This document shows, piece by piece, positions 8,076 to 18,968 of a DNA stretch of 64,000 nucleotides. The stretch's first letter is position 1; every line of letters starts with the position of its first letter. Source of the stretch: Lumbricus rubellus (Eukaryota; Annelida; Clitellata; Crassiclitellata; Lumbricidae); the NCBI GenBank assembly GCA_945859605.1, contig OX243824.1:4963580-5027579 (forward strand), read 5' to 3'. A program made the translations under genes and the position numbers. Under the pieces are notes generated by a model. That model was not told where the DNA came from, ran no database searches, and saw only the letters and a program-made list of their open reading frames with translations.

Positions 8076-11000
8076 GTAAATAATGCCAGAAACGTCAAAA
8101 CCAATGATGCCTGTAATTGCAGTTTATTATGCCGGAGCTGAAGTCTTAAAATAAATGGATTTGAACCTCTGACTTCTCCATTGACAGTATGACCTGCTAA
8201 CCACTATTATATAATCGTTCAACTGAATGATTGAATTTGTTTCTGTTTGCGTTTCAGTTGGCGTTGAAATATCATCCTGACAAGAATCCGAATAATCCTG
8301 AGGCCACAGAAAAGGTGGAGTCATCTCTAATTATCTTAACTACTTCTGTCTGTTATGCTGCAATTGCTACCATCAGTTGCGTCAGCTTAGAGTGGTATTT
8401 AATTCCTTTACCTCCAATGCTGCCTTAGCGCTTATTCACTCTTTTGTTGTCTCTCATCTTGACTGCTGCAGCACCATCTATTTGGGTCTTCCGGCAACTA
8501 GGGTTGAGTGTCTGTGGTAATGAGTTTGTGCGATAATGGAATAGTTGTAATGGTGTTTTGTCATATGGCAGTGAGTGCACTTCTGAGATCAATTGCATGG
8601 TAAGCAGAATACAGATGTATAGAATTGTATCGAACGCAAGTATTCTATCAAATATCATTGTGTTGTATTTATTACAATTGTATTGTACTGAATGCTTTCA
8701 TGGTATTGTATTAAAGACAATTATATTGTATTAATTGCAGTTGTATTGCATCAAATACCATTTTGTATTGCATCAAATACAAATTGTATAGTATAAAATG
8801 GAGTTTTATTGTATTCTATAATATGAAGTTGCATAGTATTGTATCAAATACAATTCTATTATTATGGGCCACCCGCTAGTTCCTCCTCGTAGATTATTAA
8901 GTGTTTTATAAATTGTTGGCATATTCTTTGTTGTTTACTTCTGTTTGTGTCTATTGTTTTAGTTCCAAGAGGTCAATCATGCCAACTCCATTCTTAGTAA
9001 TCCAACAAAGCGCGACATCTACGACCAGTATGGTTCACTCGGTCTTTATGTTGCTCACCAATTGGGAGAGGATAACCTCTCGACCTACTTCCTACTCAAC
9101 AGCGGCTGTTTTAAGGTCAGGTCACAGTCAGATCAGCTGCATATAATATCATATTTGTTACATCTTAAACTCTGTAGCCAATAGGATATTACTCTTGCCT
9201 TGTAATCGTAATCTTGTCATGCATATAACTCTATGGTTGAGCAGTTATATGGGAACTCTAGCCTTGTAATTGTAATCCTAATCATGAATTTATATAGTGC
9301 CACTTCAAGAGAGAAACTCCTCAGAGGCACTCCCGACCTGACATCGCAAATCACTATCAAAGCAAATGGTCTTCAAATGCTTGCAAAAAGGGGCGCACAG
9401 ACCAAGAAGTTGATTATGAAGATTGCTGAGCAGTTATATATATGGGAACTCTTGCCTTGTAATTGTAATGGTAATCATGAATTTATATAGCGCCACTTCA
9501 AGAGAAACTCCTCAGAGGTGCTCCCGACCTGACAGCGCAAACCACAATCAAAGAGAATGGTTTTCAAACGCTTGTGGAAAAGATGCAAAGAAGGTCAATG
9601 CAGTTCATTACGGAGATGACTCGGTAACTTATTCCAGAAAGACGGACCGACCAGCAAAGCTTTTATTCAGCACTGTGGAAGTTCGAGTCATGGGGGACGG
9701 TATGTAATATTTGAGATTTGGGTTCAATCGTCTTCTGAGGTAATTACATAGCTGTGATCAATAAATTATATTGATTGATTGATTGATTGATAAAGATAAT
9801 GAATTGATTGCATATGCTATGTAAACAAGACGTGAAATTATCATAAACTGTCTTAGAATAATTTGCATGCATGGGACTTGTGCATTGAGATGGATCTTAT
9901 TAGCATGATTAAAATGCAGTTGTTTATAGTTTTGATGTTTACTTGGTTGTTGTTGTTGTTGTTGTCTAGTGTCTGTTCCTTACGTGTTGCATCTTCACCG
10001 GTTGCTTCTGTTGTTGCTGTTGCTTCAACTTCTGCTGCAACTTCTGCTGCGGCAAATGTCGTCCGCAGATGAACGAGGAAGACTGGATGGGAGAGAACTT
10101 CCCCGTAACTAATTTTTTAATTTTTAGCATTGTTATCAATCATTGTTATCATACATTGTTATCAATCATTGTTATCACTCTTTGTTATCAATCATTGTTA
10201 TCAATTATTGTTATCAGTCATTGTTATCAATCATTGTTATCAGTCATTGTTATAAATCACTGTTATCAATCATTGTTATCATTCATTGTTATCATTCATT
10301 GTTATCAATTATTGTTATAATTCATTGTTATCATTCAATGTTATCAATATCATTGTCATCAGTCATTGTTATCACTCGTAACTATCTCTACGATTTTTAT
10401 CGTTGTTCCTAATCATTGTTATCAATCATTTTTATCAATAATTGTTATCAATATCATTGTTATCAGTCATTGTTATCAATATCATTGTTAACAATCGTTG
10501 TTATCAATCATTGTTATCAATATCATTGTCATCAGTCATTGTTATCGATCATTGTTATCAATCGTTGTTATCAATCATCGTTATCTGTCATTGTTATCAG
10601 TCATTGTTATCGATCATTGTTAACAATCGTTGTTATCAATCATTGTTATCAATATCATTGTCATCAGTCATTGTTATCGATCATTGTTATCAATCGTTGT
10701 TATCAATCATTGTTATCAATATCATTGTCATCAGTCATTGTTATCGATCATTGTTATCAATCGTTGTTATCAATCATCGTTATCTGTCATTGTTATCGAT
10801 CATTGTTATCAATCATTGTTATCATTCATTGTTATCAATTGTTGATTCTCTTCTTTTTTTTAGTAATTAATTTATTAATATTTTGTACTGATGTATAATG
10901 GTATATAACCGTTTGAGAGATGAAAGTTTAAAACTTTGATGTCGAGTGTCCAGGAATGATGCATTCAAACTTGAGTAGGTTGTGACTAGGTACTCATGTA

Positions 11001-11538
11001 CTCTAGATTGCATTGTACCTAGATATCATATATCAAACTCTATTGTGCATGGTATATAGGCATGATGTACTCTAGAGTACTATTATACACCTAGTTGTGA
11101 TGTTCTCTGATGTATGTCATTCCTAGTTCATTCATTTTGAGAATTTATATAGCGCCTCTTCAAGAAAACTACTTAAAGGCGCTCAGGATGTTAATATGCA
11201 CTGTGCAGTATGTTGTGCCTAGGTATGGCATACTGTAGCTAGAACAAAGACTTAACTTTGGGCATCAAGAAAGATGGGAGGTTGAACCCCAACCCCAGGG
11301 CAATTTTCACCCTGCCAAACCTCCTCTCTACAACGAATCACACTACATAGCGCTTTCTTTTGTCTTTTAACAGACAGAGGAAGAAGACAATCCAGAGATC
11401 GTGACAGACGCTAGAGAACCGATCGTCGGTCAACCAACTTCCATCCACTCGGACTTTCCCATCCCCGCTGGCCCCCCTGCGCCGGGCGAGGCTACCCCGT
11501 TCAACGGCCCCGCGGCCACGTACAACACGGCGTCCTAA
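7994..11538 (+). CDS. DNAJC5: Cysteine-string protein, DnaJ homolog C5 (5 exons; first coding exon only proposed)
   Basis: Five plus-strand exons (7994-8075, 8258-8314, 8963-9115, 9970-10104, 11374-11538) join in frame into 196 residues; human DNAJC5 has 198. The order is a J domain with YHPDKNP (HPD catalytic loop), the linker [16 protein letters not shown], a cysteine string with 14 Cys in 30 residues ([11 protein letters not shown]) and an acidic-then-proline-rich tail. The protein is a palmitoylated Hsc70 co-chaperone on synaptic and secretory vesicles that keeps SNAP-25 functional. Only the short N-terminus before TTGESLY is missing; see 6063-6103. Introns carry MITEs, a duplicated LINE stub and a minisatellite. 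The J domain has M-D where most have L-G after helix I. Confidence 0.95.
8258..8314 (+). CDS. DNAJC5: DNAJC5 exon, HPD motif
   Basis: Acceptor gcgtttcag|TTG and donor AAAAG|gtggag; 19 codons [19 protein letters not shown]. The His-Pro-Asp triad needed to stimulate Hsc70 ATPase is present. Confidence 0.96.
8963..9115 (+). CDS. DNAJC5: DNAJC5 exon, J-domain end and linker
   Basis: Acceptor tgttttag|TTC and donor TTTAAG|gtcagg; 51 codons. The reading includes [20 protein letters not shown] and [16 protein letters not shown], the conserved linker between J domain and cysteine string. Confidence 0.96.
9234..9600 (+). repeat. 190-bp tandem duplication with LINE tail hairpins
   Basis: Two units (about 9234-9420 and 9421-9600) each start near GAGCAGTTATAT, include CCTTGTAATTGTAATxxTAATCATGA, a GCGCC-type LINE tail stub and CTCCCGACCTGACA. 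The two differ by about 10%. In a DNAJC5 intron. Confidence 0.8.
9970..10104 (+). CDS. DNAJC5: DNAJC5 exon, cysteine string
   Basis: Acceptor ttgtctag|TGT and donor TTCCCC|gtaact; 45 codons. Fourteen cysteines occur in the first 30 residues, with the run [20 protein letters not shown], the palmitoylated membrane anchor. An acidic segment [12 protein letters not shown] follows. The acceptor tract is a (TTG)n run. Confidence 0.96.
10134..10846 (+). repeat. 13-bp minisatellite (TTGTTATCAATCA)n
   Basis: About 50 imperfect units over 0.7 kb in the last DNAJC5 intron. Because 39 nt equal 13 codons, the array leaves all three forward frames open (repeating [13 protein letters not shown]), which is not coding evidence. 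It starts about 30 bp past the cysteine-string donor. Confidence 0.95.
11374..11538 (+). CDS. DNAJC5: DNAJC5 last exon, C-terminal tail
   Basis: Acceptor cttttaacag|ACA; 54 codons then TAA at 11536-11538. The tail is [16 protein letters not shown] followed by a Pro/Gly/Ala-rich stretch ending NTAS. GC-rich compared with everything around it, as expected for constrained coding sequence. The tail is variable between animals, so only context identifies it. Confidence 0.9.
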   Translation, partial: TEEEDNPEIVTDAREPIVGQPTSIHSDFPIPAGPPAPGEATPFNGPAATYNTAS

Positions 11539-11633
11539 GACCAGGTGGAGTGTAGCTTGATGGCTTGTTTATTGTCAGGAGGAAGAGAAATGGAAGAAGA
11601 CATTATTGATCAGAGCCATAGTCATTCATCGTC

Positions 11634-11767
11634 GATGCGTTTAAATGTTAATAATGCGTTTAAATGTTAATAATGCGTTTAAATGTTAATAATGCGTTTA
11701 AATGTTAATAATGCGTTTAAATGTTAATAATGCGTTTAAATGTTAATAATGCATTTAAATGTTAATT
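11634..11767 (+). repeat. 19-bp tandem repeat in the presumed DNAJC5 3' UTR
   Basis: About seven units of AATGCGTTTAAATGTTAAT, starting roughly 100 bp after the DNAJC5 stop codon. Nearly perfect, so recently expanded. Confidence 0.92.
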
Positions 11768-11856
11768 ACGTGTAAATCGGGCGTTCGTCAATCAAGGTTT
11801 CTTTTCTTTTCGAGAATTATTTTTATCGTTTACCATATCGAGAGATCGGCTAATGT

Positions 11857-12384
11857 TAGGGCTGTACTGAACATACGCTTCGGGGCCGAATAGTTATTCG
11901 ATGTTAAGCCAAATGGCTGTTTTTAGTTGTGCTAAATAGCTATTCGGTGTTGGGCCAAATAGCTATTCGATGTTTGGCCAGATAGCTATTCGGTGTGGGG
12001 CTAAATAGCTATTCGATGTTGGGCCAACTAGCTATTCGGTGTTGGGCTAAATAGCTATTCGATGTTGGGCCAAATAGCTGTTCTGTGTTGGGCCAAATAG
12101 CTATGTGGTGTTTTGGTGAATAGTTGCGGTCGAGCTGAATATGAATAGTGATCACGTGACATCTGTTCCTGCATATGCGGCTGCTATGGTGAGTGGACTG
12201 AAGTGAAACTCTTGTTATCATGAAGCGTGTATAATTGTATATTATGCTGTGGTTGCAGGCAGGCCTTGTCTACTGCCTTGCCACAAATACCAAACTGAAA
12301 TTTTTGCTTACGTTCGAGATTTTGAATGTGGTCACTATTCGTATTTGGCAGAATAGTGATGATCGCCTATTTGGTGCAGCCCTA
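11857..12384. mobile_element. hAT-like non-autonomous element with internal minisatellite, 528 bp
   Basis: Ends TAGGGCTG and CAGCCCTA; flanks GCTAATGT (11849-11856) and TCTAATGT (12385-12392) agree at 7 of 8 bases, the hAT target length. The interior holds the 23-bp array at 11888-12117. No transposase. Confidence 0.72.
11888..12117 (+). repeat. 23-bp minisatellite with alternating dimers
   Basis: Around ten units of AAATAGCTATTCGRTGTTGG plus GCC. Units alternate between CGGTG and CGATG, suggesting a 46-bp higher-order unit. Each unit carries the palindrome AATAGCTATT. Confined inside the hAT-like element. Confidence 0.88.
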
Positions 12385-12649
12385 TCTAATGTATTGTTGT
12401 GATGTGTACTAGCTGTCAGTTGGGGGTGTTGTTCTAGGGTTAAGGTTGCTCTTTTCGAGTAAAAAATGGGGGAAATTTTTGCGGTGAATTCTAGCCAATT
12501 GGCTTTTGTTCTGTTCATACAGTTGAAAATGGACGATGTGATGCAGTGCGGATCCTGTAGTACTCTCGTGGCTGATGTGCCAATCCGTTTAATTTGAAGA
12601 TGTGTTCATTGCCAGAAAACCATTCATTTAAATTCATTTGTCATTGCCA

Positions 12650-12728
12650 TGAGCGCCTCTTAGTAGTTTGGAGCGCCTCTGATTAGTTTCCTTGATGAGG
12701 CGCTATATAAATACTTGAATGAATGAAT
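12650..12728 (+). mobile_element. LINE 3' tail with (GAAT)n
   Basis: GGAGCGCCTCTGATTAG, then GATGAGGCGCTATATAAAT and a short TGAATGAATGAATG tail: a 5'-truncated end of the CR1/L2-like family. Confidence 0.6.
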
Positions 12729-13490
12729 GTACGTCTGTACAAATACTGCCACGCGTAACATTAAGTATTGACCTTGAAAATATCACTTTTTGTGCAATAC
12801 CTCACTTCTCTGGACCGTCCTTCGGGCTTGATGCAACGCTTGTGAATAAACTGGTGCCCTTGCTTTGCATACAGCTGCACTTTGGAAATTTGGGGTTTGT
12901 AATTAGGATAAGGTTTTGTGATCTTAGACTTTGGTCACAGTCAACTTTCTTGGCAATATAGCTTGAAAATGCACAACATGAATTTAAGAACATGGGTGTT
13001 TTTCGTAGAGGTTTCCAAATGTTACCTTGCTCCGCTTCACTTTTATTGTGTATCGCTTGTAGCATTATTTATTTAGGGTTGATAATGCAGTTTGAAATTA
13101 AACAGAGATTATTATCATGAAGTAGAACTGAAAAACTTTACGAAATACCATTCTGCTACGCTTGTAAACTACTGTCAGTATTACACAGCGCCTTACTTAC
13201 CGAATGGGTAATGCTGGTGTTACGAGTCGTATGCATTTTACACTTGTGCATTTACACGCTATGCAACAACCGCTGATCTGTTGCTATGTTTCGTTGCTTT
13301 GGTTGTCTTCAATTGCTGTAATCAAGATACCAGAGCTATGTTCATAGAAGGAAGAAATGATATGTGAAAAAGTTTATTTCTCTTCAAGGTGTGGGTTTGC
13401 TCTTAATCATTGTCACTCTCAAGATTATTATTATCAGTATTATCTCTTTAATTATTACCATTATAATAATATCTTTTTTTAATGAAACGC
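12729..13490. other. No gene seen
   Basis: AT-rich sequence. Open frames at 12719-12961 (+) and 12802-13065 (-) overlap and show no domain or splice context. Could be distal DNAJC5 3' UTR or intergenic. Confidence 0.4.
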
Positions 13491-13496
13491 CTGCAA

Positions 13497-13686
13497 GACG
13501 CACTGCGCTTTACATTTACAAGTTATGCAGTAATCTTAATTAAACTTAACTACCGACTTAGCAGACAGCTTTGCAATTACACGGCGCTCATAGAAGCCTA
13601 AAAATCAAATTCGCCCAACGGGGGGCTCGAACCTGCTACCTCTCGCACTCTTGGCCAGCATGTTAACCATTACTCTACCAGTTGCT
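13497..13686 (-). mobile_element. tRNA-derived SINE, family B (old copy)
   Basis: On the minus strand: GGTAGAGTAATGGTTAACA (A-box region), AGGTTCGAGCCCCCC (B box), then the body GCTGTCTGCTAAGT and a degraded tail. The same family is better preserved at 33565-33803 and 45393-45789. Confidence 0.7.
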
Positions 13687-13699
13687 GTTTAGCAATGCT

Positions 13700-15350
13700 T
13701 TGTCTTAATAAAGATGATTAGGGTCACCCTTCTGTGTTCTCTAGGCTTGGAAATGATACTGCTAGAATACAATTCACCATTATCCATTCTTGATGCCAGC
13801 CTTTGGTCGTAGATGGGTACGAATAAACGGTCTCCAGTGGTCTCAGTTCTCAAATTGATACTGTTCCATCGTTTCTTTTTGTCTATTATTATATTTGTAT
13901 ACATACTAGTGTACGAACTAAATTGTCGAATTTTAAATGCAGTACTTATACATGAGATGGTAGATTAAAAAAGGTGTCCATTTATTGGGTTTTAATTACA
14001 GATCATGTTATATCTTGGGCTTAGTTTAACGATCTTAGCCACCTTGACAGTTACATTGTAGCCTACTACAGTAACTTACCTTCACATCTTACCTTTATCG
14101 TTATTATAATTATTGGAGGTTAAAAATAAATAAATAATGAATTTTTCAACCTATGCCTCAGAAGAGAAGAGCGATTTTTAAGTTTTAACGGTGTTGACTA
14201 TAACAATTATTATAGACTTATAAATTATGCTTAATCAGACTTTTTGTAATCAAATTTGGGTTGCACGAGTAATAAGGTATGTAAACTAAATGATAATCGT
14301 TATAGTAATCGTATGGAAGGTATACAGTAGAGTTAGTTTTCCATGGTTCTATAGGTTCTGATTTTAAAAATACGTGTGAAATTGTATCCTGACAACGAAG
14401 TGGGCGTGGCCGGATAGTTTATGTTGGCCGGATAGTTTTTCGCATGACACGGGCAATGTTACTCTCAGTCATCACGCTTCTAAAAGGTCCGTTGATCGAT
14501 GTTATATCTAGCGTGTCTGCCGTACCTCCCAATTCCCGATTAAACTGACGTTATTTAATTATATACGCGTAAAAATATCAATTAAAAGGTGTCTAAAATA
14601 TGTCGTTGTTATTCCTCTCACTGATCGTTGCCGTCGACAGAAAATTATTACACCTAACGACTGAATGCAACAACTTTGACGTTGATCTGAACATCGTTTT
14701 GGAGGTGAATTAATTGAGTAATAATTCAGAAATAATTCAGCTAAGTGGCAATTCGTTTTGAAAGTGAGTATGACATGTAAACTGCTGATTCGACGATATT
14801 AATTTGCCAATGTGTAACAGCATATCATTGCTGCAATGGTCGATGGTGTCGCCCCTCTGTGTTCAGACTTGGGATTGGCACTTCCAGATAAACGTCAGTT
14901 GCGAGTTTTCGATGTAGGATTTTAGCAGCACCACCTACCAAAACAAAAAACATTAATAATGCAATTCGTAATTTCATTGCTTCACTAAGCCTTTATTCCT
15001 GTACTTTTAGATTTATTATTGTTCAGTTATGATATGAATTTGTATAGCGCCTATTCAGGCCGACCCCAGCATGGCTAAATAAAACTTCTGTGATGACAGA
15101 GCCGTGTCTGAACAGAGGTAGAAAGACAGTGGGGTGTCAAGAGGATGTCATTCCATGTCGATGGCTTAACAGTGTTATTGTTAATAGCGCTGCCAGTGTC
15201 AGCACACGCTTTAATGCCTAACGAAGTAGTCTTTCCTAAATTCCAACCTTTTTCACAACTATTTTCATAGTCTTATTGTTCACAGTTTGTTTTAATTCCG
15301 GTGTTTAACGTCATCACATTATTTCTCACACCACTGTACGTAGTCGCCAA
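13700..15350. other. No gene seen; one dispersed repeat
   Basis: The segment 14555-14640 (ATCAATTAAAAGGTGTCTAA, GTTATTCCTCTCACTGATCG) is paralogous to 16430-16505. GGCCGGATAGTTT occurs twice near 14410-14440. A CR1-type tail stub lies at 15035-15075. Otherwise AT-rich unique-looking DNA. Confidence 0.4.
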
Positions 15351-15357
15351 TGATCTA

Positions 15358-16381
15358 CACGGTGATTCGTTAAAAAACGTCCCCCTGCATATTTCACTGT
15401 AACTCCGTCAAATGTCATGCTATGTGAAAGAAATTATAAAGGAAGACAGAGGAGTTAATTCTAAACATTCGGAAAGTTAAAGTTTATGTTCAAATTGACC
15501 CCCTTTGGCAGCTACGCATGCGCGAAGACGAGTACGCCACTGTTTGACTGATTCATCAATGATGCGCTGATCCATCTCGTCCCATGCCTCCACAATTCGG
15601 CTTTGCAACTCACTGACATCACATATTCGAGATCTTTATACCTTCTCTTGCATGACACTCCATATCTTATAGTCCACTGGATTTAAATCAGGGCTGTTGG
15701 GTGGCCACAAAGTAGGCGGGATGAAATCAGGTGTTTCACTTTCCAGTAACGCAACAGTGTCCCGTGCTCTGCAGTGCGCAGGAGCGCTATCCTGCTGGAA
15801 GATGAAATACTCATCGGTATTGTCACGAATGTCTCGTAATTTCGTAAAATACCCTGTTTTAGTAGAACATCTCTGTAATATTGTCCATTGATCTTAACGC
15901 CCGGTTCGATGAAATGAATGTTCGTACGACCGTGTGCAGAGACCCCGAGAGATACCATAGGCATAAGGGATTTGCTGAAATTGGTCGATTCCGCAAAAGA
16001 CGATTTGCTGGAACGTCCCTCTTCTGTGAACCGGCAGATACGTGATTGCGAACAATCTGATTGTTACTGGGTGCTGACACAGTAAACAATTTCTCACCTG
16101 GAGGCTAAACCAGATGAAATTTACCTGCAGGTTTGCATGATACAACCTGAGTGACTGACAGGAACGTTGGAATATTGCTTGTTTCTCGAGATTATCGTGA
16201 CGTCATTAGTTTTGTCGTCCGCGTTACGTCATTATAGCTCTGAACGTGACATAATTTATATAGCACTTGGCTAGATCATCAAGCTTCATTATTCTAAAAT
16301 TTCATTAAATTTGATGGTCACTGTCATGAGTTATGCCAACTTATATGTATGTAGGGGGACGTTTTTTAATGAATCACCGTG
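15358..16381 (-). mobile_element. Tc1/mariner-superfamily element, complete ends, 1,024 bp
   Basis: Inverted ends of about 30 bp (CACGGTGATTCxTTAAAAAA, continuing CGTCCCCCT) bounded by TA on both sides (15356-15357, 16382-16383), the superfamily's target. A minus-strand transposase fills the middle but is broken; see 15477-16110. Confidence 0.9.
15477..16110 (-). pseudogene. Degenerate mariner-like transposase (DDxD type)
   Basis: The minus strand reads in pieces: LFTVSAPSNNQIVRNHVSAG and RDVPANRLLRNR, then MVSLGVSAHGRTNIHFIEPG with GQYYRDVLLKQ, then FIFQQDSAPAHCRARD, PDFIPPTLWPPNSPDLNPVD and RLRACVAAKGGQFEH. The QQD and PVD aspartates are 38 residues apart, as in the DD37-type mariner relatives with IHFIEPG. 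The frame shifts near 15965 and again between 15790 and 15840, and TAA interrupts QEKV. The DNA-binding N-terminus is not readable. The element cannot encode its own transposase. Confidence 0.88.
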
Positions 16382-16936
16382 TATAAACAACCTGGCCTTT
16401 TTATTAAAGATAAAACCGATGTTATTTGTTTATATATTGCGTAGAAGTATCAATTAAGAGGTTTCTAAAACACGTAGTTAAAAGTTATTCCTCTTATTGA
16501 TCGATACATCGTAGCAGATGTGAAAGTTATCATTCACGTCGATCTCACCTTAAACATGAATGTCGCTCTAAAGTCTAAACCAACCACAGGGCGCCAATTT
16601 ATTGCAATACTTACACTTCTAGTTAAGGTGTCGAACTAATCCAACCAGAGGGCACCAGCTTAATCACGAGCACGCTGCAGACGCTCGAGTTGCGTAAATT
16701 CGGGCCCCTTTCAGGGTTGAGGTGAAGGAGGAATTGCAGTTATCGAGATTTGAGTGGGGCAATGTAAACTTAGATGTCAATGGTGGAGGCATTCTTGAGG
16801 TTGAGCATGGACTGGATGCGCATGGCTGCAGAGGTCACGTTTTGCGTGGCGCCAGTCCCAAGCCAAACGAAAAGGGGGGACAGCGACGTCTATGGACGTC
16901 AGCACTATGGGAGGGGTGGCGCATTTGGGAGGGGGG

Positions 16937-17345
16937 GTGGCGCGTTGGATAACAAGCTTGCGGGGGGTGTGGTGGTGTAGTGGGTATGCTCGTTGCCTTG
17001 CAGCCGGAGGGTTGAAGGTTCGAATCCACCTCAAGTCGTCGCGTATGAACCATGGGCATACAAGTCTTTCACTCGCAATTGCTCAGCGCTTCGGCTTGAA
17101 ACTCCGATGCATCATGCAGTGTCCGCGCTGCAGTCGGGAGCGCATCTGAGTAGTAAGCTTGAAGGGGCGCTATATCAAGTGCACATACATACAAACATAC
17201 AAACACTGACATGGAGATCGGCGGACTCGAGTTCGACTCCCAAAGACCCCTCTAGAGCTACGGTAACCCTTAACGTGCTTTGTAGGTTGCTATTATTGCA
17301 TTGTAACCGGTTGAGGTCTGTTAACCAGATTGTCCAATAAAGGAA
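16937..17345 (+). mobile_element. SINE family B interrupted by a SINE A
   Basis: The tRNA head GGCGCGTTGGATAACA is cut from its second half (GGCGGACTCGAGTTCGACTC at about 17220) by the SINE A at 16958-17208. The tail CATTGTAACCGGTTGAGGTC and TTGTCCAATAAAG follows. The uninterrupted paralogue is 19835-20066. Confidence 0.75.
16958..17208 (+). mobile_element. tRNA-derived SINE, family A (nested)
   Basis: GTGGTGGTGTAGTGGGTATG, GGTTCGAATCCACCTC, CTCAGCGCTTCGGC, GAGCGCATCTGAGTAG and GGGGCGCTATATCAAG, with a (CATA)/(CAAA) tail. Inserted within the tRNA-like head of a SINE B. Confidence 0.82.
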
Positions 17346-17487
17346 ATTATATTAAAGATGACATTGAGCACAACAAACTGGTTTTTATAGACACCTTCAA
17401 ATTTGCGTTCTGTATAAATATAAGTTTATAAAAATTCATTTTTTAATAATTAATTCACTAGGCCTGTCTTCTTTGTGTTCTCTGCCG

Positions 17488-17646
17488 TCAGGCAGGTTCG
17501 TATGTCCAACGACGCCATTTTTCTCTGTCCTGAGCTTCTCTTTTCAGTCTACTGTATCCCTCTTCTGACAGCATCCAGTCCAGCAGCATTGTTCTTGGCC
17601 TACCTTGCATCCTTTTCCCCTCCATTCTTCCCTCAATGATGTCTTT
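17488..17646 (-). pseudogene. LINE C-terminal stub (TYEPA type)
   Basis: The minus strand reads 52 residues: [35 protein letters not shown] and [17 protein letters not shown], then TGA. This is the usual C-terminus of endonuclease-reverse transcriptase LINEs (GRPRxxW, AQDRxxWR). The following GGCAGAG hairpin also ends SINE family C. It is absent from the paralogous unit at 20.2 kb. Confidence 0.8.
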
Positions 17647-17828
17647 TACTATAGAGCTGTATTATACACAAAACGTCACTGCATGAACCATGGCACTTGG
17701 CAGACCCACGGCAGGATAAGCGAGGGCGACGCTATTGTAATGGTCTTGTTATTATTACACAGTGTCATTGAACTGAAACAACTGCCACTTCTTCTGCCAC
17801 TTCTGAAGGTGGTTGAATACCGAAAACC

Positions 17829-17829
<1 letters not shown>

Positions 17830-17859
<30 letters not shown>

Positions 17860-18968
17860 CATGCATACATACATACATACATACATACATACATACATAC
17901 ATACATACATACATACATACATACATACATACATACATACATACATACATACATACATACATACATACATACATACATACATACATACATACATACATAC
18001 ATACATACATACATACATACATACATACATACATACATACATACATACATACATACATACATACATACATACATACATACATACATACATACATACATAC
18101 ATACATACATACATACATACATACATACATACATACATACATACATACATACATACATACATACATACATACATACATACAATACATACATACATACATA
18201 CATACATACATACATACATACATACATACATACATACATACATGTATACATACATACATACATACATACATACATACATACATACATACATACATACTAC
18301 ATACATACATACATACATACATACATACATACATACATACATACATACATACATACATACATACATACATACATACATACATACATACATACATACATAC
18401 ATACATACATACATACATACATACATACATACATACATACATACATACATACATACATACATACATACATACATACATACATACATACATACATACATAC
18501 ATACATACATACATACATACATACATACATACATACATACATACATACATACATACATACATACATACATACATACATACATACATACATACATACATAC
18601 ATACATACATACATACATACATACATACCATACATACATACATACATACATACATACATACATACATACATACATACATACATACATACATACATACATA
18701 CATACATACATACATACATACATACATACATACATACATACATACATACATACATACATACATACATACATACATACATACATACATACATACATACATA
18801 CATACATACATACATACATACATACATACATACATACATACATACATACATACATACATACATACATACATACATACATACATACATACATACATACATA
18901 CATACATACATACATACATACATACATACATACTTACGTACATACATACTTACGTACATACATACATA
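17830..18968. repeat. (CATA)n microsatellite, 1.1 kb
   Basis: About 280 tetranucleotide units with only a few interruptions (near 18181, 18244, 18297 and 18629). It opens long frames on both strands (YIHT and YVCM repeats) that are artefacts. A 100-bp relative lies at 21836-21935. Confidence 0.98.

Noticed and set aside
10134..10846. Possible CRISPR-like repeat array
   Set aside because: Units are contiguous without spacers and the genome is eukaryotic; it is a minisatellite.
10069..10898. Open frames rich in [13 protein letters not shown]
   Set aside because: Product of the 13-bp minisatellite in a DNAJC5 intron; three frames are open at once.
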